From: Olivibacter domesticus
Lineage (GTDB): Bacteria; Bacteroidota; Bacteroidia; Sphingobacteriales; Sphingobacteriaceae
Assembly: GCF_900109575.1 (NCBI RefSeq)
Contig: NZ_FOAF01000005.1
Coordinates: 186,001 to 250,000 of the forward strand
Length of the DNA stretch: 64,000 bases
Direction: 5' to 3'
Position numbers and translations under genes: made by a program. How positions within the stretch are numbered: the stretch's first letter is position 1; every line of letters begins with the position of its first letter. Shown here in pieces: positions 28,141 to 36,585 of this stretch. The notes under the pieces were generated by a model that saw nothing but the letters and a program-made list of their open reading frames with translations, was not told where the DNA came from and searched no databases.

Positions 28141-28827
28141 ATGACAAAAAAATTCTCAGCTGAATTTCTAGGCACCTTCTGGCTGGTGCTTGGTGGATGT
28201 GGCAGCGCAGTGCTTGCCGCAGGTTTTCCAGACACAGGGATTGGTTTCGTGGGTGTATCGCTAGCTTTTGGTTTAACCGTATTAACCATTGCCTATTCTT
28301 TAGGGCACATTTCTGGGGCCCACCTTAACCCCGCAGTGTCTTTTGGATTATGGGCAGGAGGAAGACTCCCTACAAAAGAACTGGTTCCCTACATTATTGC
28401 CCAGGTATTGGGAGGGCTTGCAGCAGCGGCAATTCTGTATGTTATTGCTACCGGCAATGGTTCCAGTATTGGTAATTTCGCAGCGAATGGTTATGGAGAG
28501 CACTCTCCCGGAAAATACAGCTTAACAGCTGCGCTAATTACGGAAATTGTGATGACATTTATGTTTCTGATAGTAATTTTAGGCGCCACTGATGCGCGGG
28601 CACCAAAAGGTTTCGCGGGTCTGGCTATTGGTCTTGCCCTTACATTAATACATCTTATTAGTATACCTGTTACCAATACCTCAGTTAATCCAGCGAGAAG
28701 TATCAGTCAAGCTGTCTTTGTGGGCGATTGGGCACTATCTCAGTTGTGGCTATTTATAGTAGCACCTATTATTGGGGCTATCATCGCAGGAATAGTATAT
28801 AAAGGGCTTTTCACTAAAGAAGATTAA
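28141..28827 (+). CDS. aqpZ: Aquaporin Z, water channel
   Basis: A 228-residue six-helix MIP-family channel in the inner membrane. The two NPA boxes are at residues 63-65 ([11 protein letters not shown]) and 183-185 (TSVNPARSI). His171 and Arg186 match the narrow selectivity filter of water-selective AqpZ rather than glycerol facilitators. The start [13 protein letters not shown] is canonical. It stands alone and is closed by an unusually strong terminator. Confidence 0.96.
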   Translation: MTKKFSAEFLGTFWLVLGGCGSAVLAAGFPDTGIGFVGVSLAFGLTVLTIAYSLGHISGAHLNPAVSFGLWAGGRLPTKELVPYIIAQVLGGLAAAAILYVIATGNGSSIGNFAANGYGEHSPGKYSLTAALITEIVMTFMFLIVILGATDARAPKGFAGLAIGLALTLIHLISIPVTNTSVNPARSISQAVFVGDWALSQLWLFIVAPIIGAIIAGIVYKGLFTKED

Positions 28828-29134
28828 CACCTTCTCCGGTTTTTCTCCTCCCTAGAAAAAGTGAAAATTTAAAAAGAACGGATGCAAAAGAATGTTTGCA
28901 TCCGTTCTTTTTATCAGCCATAAAAATCCTATGTCTTCATGCATTCGCCGACTTGAAGTTTACGAATCCTCCAAAAGCAGAGCGCGCTGTAAAAAGCAAA
29001 CAATATAATTAAATGGAGTATAGAAGCGAGATTGTGTGAAATGCACGGCTACTACCTCCATGAAAATAGAATCAATCACATAACCATAACGAGTAAAGAT
29101 AAAAGGTACATGAATGATTAGGTTATTCAAGCAC
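28828..29134. other. Intergenic region after aqpZ and after the terpene operon
   Basis: 307 bases between convergent units. The first 85 hold the aqpZ terminator. The rest contains a 56-codon minus-strand frame (28960-29130, TTG start) just after the last terpene synthase. It lacks a ribosome binding site or recognisable family and is not called. Confidence 0.4.
28871..28912. terminator. Strong terminator after aqpZ
   Basis: A perfect 18-bp inverted repeat (28871-28888 with 28895-28912) with a 6-base loop (agaatg). The stem has an A-run at its left edge and a T-run at its right, so it can end transcription in both directions, including read-through from the terpene operon. Confidence 0.92.
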
Positions 29135-30112
29135 CTATGTAAGCAGTTTTTCCATCACCTGCTCAGTATCCTGATAGCGATTTGTGTCATATAACACCCA
29201 TTCGTGATTCCCGCTGATCAGTGCCTTTATTGACTTTACATAACAGCTCAATTCTTTGTTGGTTTCTGCATCAAAAAAAGGCAGCGAACGTTCCAATTCC
29301 AGCAGACGGGCTAAATCCGAATTATGAATAGCTAAGGTTTCTTTCAGTGCTTCCGTTAAAGACAACTGCCGCTCCTTCATCAGTATGATGACCATGTTCT
29401 CCGCACCTTCTTTATCAAGCTCTTTGCCGAAAGAGTGGATATCATTCGCCCAACTAGCGATCCTGATAGCCAATAAAAGCATTTGCCGAATCACATCAAG
29501 TTTATATATATAAAAGGATAAATGAAATTCGGTACCCAAAGACAGCAGGCTACAGCAGACGTTCCCTCCTGAAAAATAAGGTCTCATTTGTATATAGTTT
29601 TCGAGGTTTAAGCCCTTGTTTGCTTTAATCAGTTTGGCCTCCAGTTGCCAAGCTTTAAGCATTTCTAGCATTTCCTTTACAAACCACTGTTGCCATTCAA
29701 CTCCTCTATGCTGCCTGATTCTATACCATAAGTCGCTGAAACATGCTCCAAAACCGTCTTCATCAGTCATTAGTAGCATTTTATTATGAACAAGAATATC
29801 CACCACATGATGCTTCATCCTCTCCAATGTCTTGTTATTCTCCTCCTCGTTTGCTTCAGCAATTAAATCATCCGCAATAAAAAATAGGGTTGTCCAGCAG
29901 CCCACAAGGAAAAACCCCTCTTTATCAGCAAAGGGAAAGGTTCTAGCCGTCCACCAGATATATTTTTCTTCATGATATCGCTGAATAGATTCTTCTGTGG
30001 GAAGTAAGCCGAAGCTGCTAATCCATTTAAATATATCATGATGAGCATCGTGCACATAAGACGAAATACCAAAAGAGAAAGGGTACTGAATTTGTTGAAA
30101 GATCTTTTTCAT
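29135..30112 (-). CDS. Class I terpene synthase (first of two)
   Basis: 325 residues from the Met at 30112 (MKKIFQQIQY); the longer frame to 30163 has no family support. Bacterial class I terpene cyclase motifs are complete: the Asp-rich motif DDLIAE at 81-86, the diphosphate-sensing Arg177 (exactly 46 residues before the NSE triad), the NSE motif NDIHSFGKE at 223-231, and the RY pair at 312-313. Such soluble enzymes ionise a linear C10-C20 diphosphate and cyclise it. Last gene of the operon. The product cannot be predicted by eye; a sesqui- or diterpene is likely given the upstream synthase. Confidence 0.92.
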   Translation of the reverse strand: MKKIFQQIQYPFSFGISSYVHDAHHDIFKWISSFGLLPTEESIQRYHEEKYIWWTARTFPFADKEGFFLVGCWTTLFFIADDLIAEANEEENNKTLERMKHHVVDILVHNKMLLMTDEDGFGACFSDLWYRIRQHRGVEWQQWFVKEMLEMLKAWQLEAKLIKANKGLNLENYIQMRPYFSGGNVCCSLLSLGTEFHLSFYIYKLDVIRQMLLLAIRIASWANDIHSFGKELDKEGAENMVIILMKERQLSLTEALKETLAIHNSDLARLLELERSLPFFDAETNKELSCYVKSIKALISGNHEWVLYDTNRYQDTEQVMEKLLT

Positions 30113-30186
30113 TTTATTTGTTTCCTTTAATGCCAACCACTTTTTAAACTTTACAAACGTCAAAAATTTGCTAAAACATACCCGAT

Positions 30187-31128
30187 TTACGTATACTCCC
30201 TATACCGTTTAGTCGTCTTATACCAAGAAAGATGTCCTTGCAAGAACACTTTCAAATAGGTTACATACAATTGTATCCCCTTATTCATGGCGCCGAAATC
30301 AGGCAATCGGTCACTCAGGCTAATAAATTGTGCGAGATCCAGATCATGTATTTCTAAAGCTTGTATTTTAGCCTCTTCCGCTGAGCATTGCTGCTCGTGT
30401 TGAATAACGGAAATAAGATTCATCGCTTCGTGATCATGTCGCTCTTTTTCATAGGAGAAAAAATCGTTTGACCAAGCGGCCATACGAGTAACCAATCGCC
30501 GGAGTTGCTGTAAAGAAACATCTCTATATACATCGTCTGACAGCATAACGCCAGTTGCTATCTCCATCAAATCGAGTAAAGGATGTACTAAAACAATTTG
30601 TTCTCTAAGCAGTACGTATTCTTGGAGCGTTGGATATTCTATAATGGATCTATAGCTATAATCTGTGCTATCTTTTACCAAGCTTTCAAAATACTTATCA
30701 TTGCTTTCAATAAAACGACTCATCCACTCAGGTGTTGTGTAAGGTAATAGCTCATTCACGAATAGTTGTAGCTGCTGAAATACCGGAGCTTCCTTGCGTG
30801 TCACCTTATCTCCCTTTAAGATGGCCGCGGCTCGATTAGCTACGATTTGTATTTCTTTATGGGGCAATTGTCCATAATAGTCGTCTACCACAAAGGCATA
30901 CGTTATATACCTTGCAATCGGGCAAAGCAATTCCCAGCTTACCGTAGGATAAAATCGGGCAGTGACATCCCCAAACAAGCCTTTTTTTAACTTTTGCCTT
31001 AAAGGCTGAGGGACATTATCGTATTCATCTATCCACTGCGACACCTGGCGTTCAATAGCCTCAAGATGGCCATTAACCAGGTCAGGAAAAGGATAAGACA
31101 AGAGTGGCATTGCTTGTTCAGCATTCAT
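30187..31128 (-). CDS. Class I terpene synthase (second of two)
   Basis: A 313-residue protein with all class I cyclase motifs: DDYYG with Asp82-Asp83, sensor Arg175 (again 46 before the triad), NSE motif NDFFSYEKE at 221-229, and RY at 308-309. It is only distantly related to the downstream synthase beyond these motifs, so the pair is not a recent duplication and probably makes different products or acts in sequence. Same operon, 74 bases upstream of the other synthase's start. Confidence 0.92.
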   Translation of the reverse strand: MNAEQAMPLLSYPFPDLVNGHLEAIERQVSQWIDEYDNVPQPLRQKLKKGLFGDVTARFYPTVSWELLCPIARYITYAFVVDDYYGQLPHKEIQIVANRAAAILKGDKVTRKEAPVFQQLQLFVNELLPYTTPEWMSRFIESNDKYFESLVKDSTDYSYRSIIEYPTLQEYVLLREQIVLVHPLLDLMEIATGVMLSDDVYRDVSLQQLRRLVTRMAAWSNDFFSYEKERHDHEAMNLISVIQHEQQCSAEEAKIQALEIHDLDLAQFISLSDRLPDFGAMNKGIQLYVTYLKVFLQGHLSWYKTTKRYREYT

Positions 31129-31174
31129 GAGATTTGAAATTGACAGTTAAAAAAATTTACTTCTAATACCGCTC

Positions 31175-32086
31175 TCACCATCGTATTACACCAATTAGAA
31201 ATATTAATAAACAAAACAGATAAAGAAAAGACGTATAACTCTTATGATCGTCGCTTGCTGTTCTGAACTTCAAAATTCGATAGGCAATAAACCAATTAAA
31301 TAGTAGGATCAATATAAAAAGTATGTTTAGCACACTACTGCTGATCAGTCGCTCGATTGGGATGTTGGTAGCAAACAGCAGAAGGATGATTAAGGGAGAA
31401 AGCACAAGAAAAAAAAGTGCCAAGACAATTCTAGCATTCCTATCTCCAATAGCTAGGGGTAATGTCTTTCTTCCGACAAGCTGATCACCGGCCTGATCGC
31501 GCATGTCCTGTATATGAAAAGCGAACCCTGACCAAATAGACAAGACAATAGCATATTGATATATTGAAGCATCTAATGGTTGTATGATCTGCCATTGGGA
31601 GCAGAACAATGCAAAAACACCCATGGTCATAAATACCAGATTTTTAGCCCCAAGAAAAATATGCCAACGCATTCGATCGGTGAAGAAAGTTACCAGTTGC
31701 CATAGAACAGCGAAATACAATATATTCAGCTGATGGGCCAATAAGACCAATAATATATTGGCAAAAACCCCTCTGCTATAAGTACCTGGAATGGTAACTA
31801 AGTTTGAAGGAAGAGGGCGCCAAGGCTTATTCCTACGATCTTCTTCTATCGATAAAAGCTGACTGGATAAGCAGACCGTATAAAGGAACAAAAAACTATA
31901 GCTTAAAGAGTACAGAAAATATAGCGGAAGAATACTGAGAGAAGCCCCACTAACTATCCACGAAGCAAACAGCGTGAGCGCACCGGGGACAAAAACTGCA
32001 AACAGATCCGACTTAATAAATAAATACGTCAGATTAAACTCTTTTAACAATTTGGAAGAAATCATGGTGGATGTTTCGTGAGACAT
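31175..32086 (-). CDS. UbiA-superfamily membrane protein (prenyltransferase or membrane terpene cyclase)
   Basis: A 303-residue protein with about eight membrane helices. The second Asp motif is complete: DMRDQAGD (Asp194, Asp197, Asp201). The first is degenerate: SQLLSIEEDRRNKPWRPLPS (75-94) keeps only Asp83 of the usual NDxxDxxxD, though the trailing NKPxRP is kept. UbiA enzymes bind prenyl diphosphate through Mg at these motifs. Altered first motifs occur in UbiA-type terpene cyclases, so transfer to an aromatic or cyclisation are both possible. Placed between ispH and the two terpene synthases in one operon. Confidence 0.8.
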   Translation of the reverse strand: MSHETSTMISSKLLKEFNLTYLFIKSDLFAVFVPGALTLFASWIVSGASLSILPLYFLYSLSYSFLFLYTVCLSSQLLSIEEDRRNKPWRPLPSNLVTIPGTYSRGVFANILLVLLAHQLNILYFAVLWQLVTFFTDRMRWHIFLGAKNLVFMTMGVFALFCSQWQIIQPLDASIYQYAIVLSIWSGFAFHIQDMRDQAGDQLVGRKTLPLAIGDRNARIVLALFFLVLSPLIILLLFATNIPIERLISSSVLNILFILILLFNWFIAYRILKFRTASDDHKSYTSFLYLFCLLIFLIGVIRW

Positions 32087-32104
32087 TTTATCTTATTTAA
32101 TCAT

Positions 32105-33304
32105 TCAGCTATTCAATGATAATTCATAAAAAGAAAGCAGCCTGCGTATTACATTTTCAATAAGAATATCCGGGCAGGAAGCACCGCTGGTTAAGTGCAA
32201 TGTGAGTGAGTTCGATGGCAAATAAGCATATGAAGTGGTTAGTCGATGGCGATGAATATCCCAATGTTCTATTTCTGTATCCGACAACAAACTGTCGCTA
32301 GAAGAAATAAAATAGGTAGGTAACTTAGCTTCGCATAACTCCACCAAATGAGAGGTGTTTGAACTGTTATATCCACCTACTACAATGGCCAAATCGGCAT
32401 CAAGGGATAGCATATTAATCACCGCCGTTTGATTGTCATGCGTTGCGTAGCAAAGGGTATCCCGCATATTCGCAAAATGCGCTGCTACTTGATCGTCGCT
32501 AAGGTGGTGATGCTCTTGAATCGTCCGTTGCAAAAAATCCGCTATCTGTTGTGTTTCACTGGCAAGCAAAGTTGTTTGATTTACTACACCAATCCGGTTC
32601 AGATCGCGTGTCACATCAAAGCCCTCGGAATACCTCCCTTTAAACAGCGCGTAAAAATCCGTAGGAGGCCTTCGGTTTCCGATAAAATCAGCTAACAATC
32701 TTGCCTCCCTCAAGTCTTTGATAATGATAGAGGCGGCAACACTTTTACTATGAGAGAAAGTCGCCCGAGTTTCTTCATGATTAGGTTTTCCATGTACAAT
32801 AACCGTATAACCCTTATCAGCAATCTGCGAAACCCTGGTCCACACCTTTTCTACAAAAGGGCATTTACTCCGGTAATAAATCTGCTCGATTCCTTTTTCC
32901 TTTAAAATACGCTCTATCTCCAGCGTGGTACCAAAAGCAGGAATGATCACTACATCAGCCGCTGTGATATCCTCCCAGGAGATCAGCTGATTTCCGAGGG
33001 TATCCATAATAAACCGGACACCATTTTCCAAAAGCGACTGGTTTACATATTGGTTGTGGATGATCTCACTTAACAGATAAATCTGTTTATCTGGATTATC
33101 CTGAATAGCCGCATAAGCAGTTTCGATGGCATTCTCTACCCCATAACAGAAGCCGAAGTGACGGGCCAAGTGAATTTTAACCTTCCCGAAATCAAGAATA
33201 GTGGGATTAAAGTCTCTCTTCAGATGGTCGTCCTCTTGTCTGCTTTTTTTGATGGCACTTATTGTCTCACTTTTATATACTGTAGGGATATCAAAGGCTT
33301 TCAT
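32105..33304 (-). CDS. ispH: 4-hydroxy-3-methylbut-2-enyl diphosphate reductase, long form
   Basis: A 399-residue IspH, the last enzyme of the MEP pathway, making IPP and DMAPP with an iron-sulfur cluster. Cluster Cys are C53 (FGFCYGVENAI), C148 (YRSKCPFVEKVW) and C285 (DTLCYATHDNQ). Substrate-contact segments HNQYVNQ, NHEET and GGYNSSNTSHL are present. At about 400 residues it is like the cyanobacterial and plant type; common bacterial forms have about 280-310. Its start overlaps the dxs stop by 14 bases, showing tight coupling. Probably a pathway-dedicated extra copy, which the window alone cannot prove. Confidence 0.93.
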   Translation of the reverse strand: MKAFDIPTVYKSETISAIKKSRQEDDHLKRDFNPTILDFGKVKIHLARHFGFCYGVENAIETAYAAIQDNPDKQIYLLSEIIHNQYVNQSLLENGVRFIMDTLGNQLISWEDITAADVVIIPAFGTTLEIERILKEKGIEQIYYRSKCPFVEKVWTRVSQIADKGYTVIVHGKPNHEETRATFSHSKSVAASIIIKDLREARLLADFIGNRRPPTDFYALFKGRYSEGFDVTRDLNRIGVVNQTTLLASETQQIADFLQRTIQEHHHLSDDQVAAHFANMRDTLCYATHDNQTAVINMLSLDADLAIVVGGYNSSNTSHLVELCEAKLPTYFISSSDSLLSDTEIEHWDIHRHRLTTSYAYLPSNSLTLHLTSGASCPDILIENVIRRLLSFYELSLNS

Positions 33305-35237
33305 GTTTTACCAGTTTTTGTGTTAGTACCAGATCTTGCAGCATTTCTTTTGCCGCTGTTATAATCCCAATTTTGTCAAAACCACATTCCCGATGCAACT
33401 CGTTTACTTTACCATGCTCAACAATACGGTCCGGAACACCCAGTATCCGTACATGCGCATGGTATTGTTTCGCTGCCATAAACTCGAGTACAGCACTACC
33501 TAATCCACCAATAACACAACCATCTTCCACGGTAATAATGTGCTGGTAGTTTTCGAAAACATAATGCAGGAGTTTTTCATCAATCGGCTTTACAAAGCGC
33601 ATGTCAAAAAGGGCCGCGCTAAGCCCTTCCTCCTCTAGTTCACTACAGGCTTCCAAAGCAAAATTGCCGGGATGCCCAAAGGAAAGAATGGCGATATCTC
33701 TCCCCTCCCGAATTTGTCTTCCCGTTCCCACCTTTATTTTCTCAAAAGGTGTTTTCCAGTTCGGCATCACACCCTGCCCTCTGGGATACCTAATCATAAA
33801 GGGTTGCTCCAAACCTGGAAGCTGTGCCGTATACATTAGGTTCCTTAGTTCGGACTCGTTCATCGGCGAGCTAATGACCAAACCAGGCAGGCAGCGCGAG
33901 TAGGCGATATCATAGATACCGTGATGGGTAGCCCCGTCTTCGCCTACCAAACCACCCCTATCCAAGCAAAAAATAACCGGTAGTTGCTGCAACACTACGT
34001 CATGCACCAGCTGATCGTAACCCCGCTGCATAAATGAAGAATAGATATTGCAGAATGCTGTCATACCCTGCGTGGCAAGGCCCGCGGCTAAGGTTACAGC
34101 ATGCTGTTCACAGATCCCTACATCAAATGTGCGCTTAGGCATCTTCTCCATCATAAACTTTAGAGAAGAGCCTGATAACATAGCAGGCGTAATCCCAACG
34201 ATCTTGTCATTCCGTTCTGCCAACTCAATAATACTATGCCCAAAAACATCCTGATATTTGGGAGCTTGCGGCGTATCGTTCGTCGCTTTATGTATCTTGC
34301 CGGTCACTTTATCAAAGAGCCCTGGAAAATGCCATAATGTTTTTTCCTGTTCTGCAGGCGCATAACCCTTACCCTTGGTGGTCACCACATGCAATAATTT
34401 AGGACCAGGAATATTGCGCATATCCCGTAATGTTTCGGCCAAGTTCAATACATCATGCCCATCCACCGGACCAAAATAGCGTAAATTCAATGCTTCAAAA
34501 AAGTTCGCATGTTCTGAGAACATGCTTTTAATGCCCGACTTAGTTCTGTGCAGTAATTCTTTAGAACGCTCGCCAACCAGTGGTAATTTATGAATCGTTT
34601 TTCCTACGTTTTTACGAAGGCTATTATACGTTTTCGACAGCGCTAAGTGCGTTAAATATTCTTTTAATGCCCCTACATTCTGATCAATTGACATGCAATT
34701 ATCATTGAGAATGACGATCAGATTGGTATCCGTTGCACCGGCATGATTCAGTGCTTCAAAAGCCATCCCTGCAGTCATCGCACCATCACCGATTACGGCT
34801 ATATGCTGCTTATCATGCTCACCCCTATGTTTAGCAGCAATGGCCATTCCCAATGCTGCAGAGATCGAAGTAGAAGAGTGGCCGGTACCGAAAGCATCAT
34901 ATTCGCTTTCGCTTCGACGAGGAAAACCACTAATCCCTTTATATTTTCTGTTGCTAGAGAAAAAATCCCGTCTTCCGGTCAATATCTTATGCCCATAGGC
35001 CTGGTGTCCTACATCCCAAACCAATTGGTCGTAAGGCGTGTTCATCACATAATGCAAAGCAGCTGTCAGCTCCACCGTCCCCAAGCTCGCCCCAAAATGG
35101 CCGCCATGCTGGCTGACGGTCTCTACTAGAAAGGCCCTCAGTTCATCGCATAATTGCGGTAATTGAGCAGGTTTCAGCTTCTTTAGATCGAGGGGATTAT
35201 CTATCTGATCAAGTAGGGATAATTTAGTTTTTCTCAT
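33291..35237 (-). CDS. dxs: 1-deoxy-D-xylulose-5-phosphate synthase
   Basis: 648 residues from the Met at 35237 (MRKTKLSLLDQIDNP); the frame stays open further upstream but those codons overlap little-protein-like sequence. The thiamine-diphosphate enzyme joins pyruvate and glyceraldehyde 3-phosphate, the committed step of the MEP pathway. Motifs: HYVMNTPYDQLVWDVGHQAY, GDGAMTAGMAFEALNHAG, LNDNCMSIDQNVGAL, and the catalytic FDVGICEQHAVTLAAGLA. Length is normal. It lies between the prenyl synthase and ispH. Confidence 0.96.
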   Translation of the reverse strand: MRKTKLSLLDQIDNPLDLKKLKPAQLPQLCDELRAFLVETVSQHGGHFGASLGTVELTAALHYVMNTPYDQLVWDVGHQAYGHKILTGRRDFFSSNRKYKGISGFPRRSESEYDAFGTGHSSTSISAALGMAIAAKHRGEHDKQHIAVIGDGAMTAGMAFEALNHAGATDTNLIVILNDNCMSIDQNVGALKEYLTHLALSKTYNSLRKNVGKTIHKLPLVGERSKELLHRTKSGIKSMFSEHANFFEALNLRYFGPVDGHDVLNLAETLRDMRNIPGPKLLHVVTTKGKGYAPAEQEKTLWHFPGLFDKVTGKIHKATNDTPQAPKYQDVFGHSIIELAERNDKIVGITPAMLSGSSLKFMMEKMPKRTFDVGICEQHAVTLAAGLATQGMTAFCNIYSSFMQRGYDQLVHDVVLQQLPVIFCLDRGGLVGEDGATHHGIYDIAYSRCLPGLVISSPMNESELRNLMYTAQLPGLEQPFMIRYPRGQGVMPNWKTPFEKIKVGTGRQIREGRDIAILSFGHPGNFALEACSELEEEGLSAALFDMRFVKPIDEKLLHYVFENYQHIITVEDGCVIGGLGSAVLEFMAAKQYHAHVRILGVPDRIVEHGKVNELHRECGFDKIGIITAAKEMLQDLVLTQKLVKHESL

Positions 35238-35289
35238 GGCAGAAAATTGTTTAACGGTAAATATGAAAAACAGGGGGTTGGTGTCTTTT

Positions 35290-36261
35290 TTAAGACTGGC
35301 GTACCAATAGTGAGCTGGCCAGTTCCAGCAGTTTCTCCTTTTTGAAAACGGGCACATCTATCTCTTCCAATTTATCAAAGGCGATAGCTGTGTAAGACCT
35401 AATCGCTTCTACGGCCCACAAATCCACTTCAAGTATTTTATAACAGTCCATAACAGCTCGGATTTTATCTTCGCCCTTACGTTGGAAGGCCTCTTTTAGT
35501 CTTATTAGTTGTTCTGACGTTGCTTGTTCAAATGCCTTGACCAACAATGCTGTTTTTTTGTTTTCCAGAATATCGCCTCCTACTTGTTTACCGGTATGTG
35601 CGCTAGCGCCAAAAGTATCCAAATAATCATCTTGTATCTGAAAGGCGATTCCTATGTTCTTAGCAAATTCGTATAGACCGACTTGCTGCCCTTCATCTGC
35701 ACCGCCCATCATTGCGCCGCACTGAGCAGCGCCGCCTAATAGCACAGACGTTTTCAGTGTAATCATTTCAAGATAATCGGCATAATTTACCGTTTCCATT
35801 TCCATACCCTCCATATCAATGTCCAACTGCTGCCCTTCACATACTAGCCGTGCCGTATCCGCAAACAGCTCGATGATTTGCGTTCGGTAGATACTTTCAA
35901 TTTGATTGAGTAATGCATAACATTGGATGAGCAAGGTGTCTCCAGCAAGTATAGCCGTACCTTCATTGTATTTTATATGTAAGGTTGGCCGTCCTCTACG
36001 TAAGGGAGAACGGTCCATAATATCGTCGTGAATGAGCGTAAAATTGTGAAAGAGATCAAAAGCATAAGCAACAATATATGTATCAGCATGTATGTTATCA
36101 AATAACTCGTTCACCATCAAACACATTGCCGGTCGGACTCTTTTGCCCGGAAGGTCCAAAAAATAATTAATCGACCCATATAGATTTTTGGGGGAAGTCG
36201 GAAACACAAACGTATCTCGCTGTTTCTGGTAAAGCTTGCAGATTTCTGAAAAGGAATGCAT
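35290..36261 (-). CDS. Isoprenyl diphosphate synthase, probable GGPP or FPP synthase
   Basis: A 323-residue trans-prenyl elongase. First Asp-rich motif DDIMD (79-83) with RRGRPT; second motif DDYLD (211-215). The residue five before the first motif is Phe74, and the motif has no two-residue insertion. In the usual scheme an aromatic at -5 without insertion marks archaeal-type GGPP synthases, so C20 is the better guess, with C15 possible. First gene of the terpene operon, 52 bases before the dxs start. Confidence 0.9.
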   Translation of the reverse strand: MHSFSEICKLYQKQRDTFVFPTSPKNLYGSINYFLDLPGKRVRPAMCLMVNELFDNIHADTYIVAYAFDLFHNFTLIHDDIMDRSPLRRGRPTLHIKYNEGTAILAGDTLLIQCYALLNQIESIYRTQIIELFADTARLVCEGQQLDIDMEGMEMETVNYADYLEMITLKTSVLLGGAAQCGAMMGGADEGQQVGLYEFAKNIGIAFQIQDDYLDTFGASAHTGKQVGGDILENKKTALLVKAFEQATSEQLIRLKEAFQRKGEDKIRAVMDCYKILEVDLWAVEAIRSYTAIAFDKLEEIDVPVFKKEKLLELASSLLVRQS

Positions 36262-36294
36262 AATATGGGGATTATGGTGAACGTAAAAAATATA

Positions 36295-36317
36295 ATTTAT
36301 CCTTTACGAGGATAAAT
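36295..36317 (-). promoter_or_regulatory. Hairpin plus T-run in the leader of the terpene operon
   Basis: Perfect 9-bp stem (atttatcct / aggataaat) with a 5-base loop (ttacg), 34-56 bases before the first ATG. On the minus strand it is followed by TATATTTTTT. It has the shape of a weak intrinsic terminator inside the leader, so attenuation is possible. Confidence 0.4.
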
Positions 36318-36371
36318 ATGGATCTGTATGAATTTATAATTTCTGCTTTGACTAATTTAGCAAGTTCGAGA

Positions 36372-36403
36372 TAAGTGTTTCTTGTTCAAATTGTTCAGTT
36401 TAT
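36372..36403. repeat. 32-bp direct repeat, left copy
   Basis: Identical over 32 bases (begins taagtgtttcttgttcaaat) to 45842-45873, same orientation. It lies outside the 3' end of the utilisation locus and 111 bases upstream of the prenyl synthase start. Weaker similarity extends about 20 bases to the left of both copies. Confidence 0.85.
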
Positions 36404-36489
36404 TGAACTTAAATTTTTTCTAGTATGGCGAAGTAAAAATTTGGTAAAGATTACAAACGTATTCAAGAGAAAACTTAAAATGACACGAA

Positions 36490-36528
36490 GAGTTTTGCCG
36501 CGTTGTATATTCCAACACAGCAAAACTC
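36490..36528 (-). terminator. Stem-loop after the GH5 gene
   Basis: Arms gagttttgc (36490-36498) and gcaaaactc (36520-36528), extended after three unpaired bases by gttg/caac. It lies 58 bases past the GH5 stop at the end of the sus operon. On the minus strand T-rich sequence follows some bases later, so it is a fair terminator. Confidence 0.6.
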
Positions 36529-36585
36529 AAATTAGGGATAGGTTGTTTTGCTTAATTCCGTGTATCAATCACGGGCGGTATTCAC

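Larger units (their letters stand above)
36262..36585. other. Intergenic region between the terpene operon and the GH5 gene
   Basis: 324 bases. In order from left: a leader hairpin of the terpene operon, one copy of the 32-bp direct repeat, a long stem-loop after the GH5 gene, and a 5-bp hairpin (36558-36562 with 36570-36574). These parts are listed separately. No gene seen. Confidence 0.5.

Noticed and set aside
28960-29130. A 56-codon minus-strand frame with TTG start right after the last terpene synthase
   Set aside because: No ATG, no ribosome binding site and no family likeness; its position alone is not enough.
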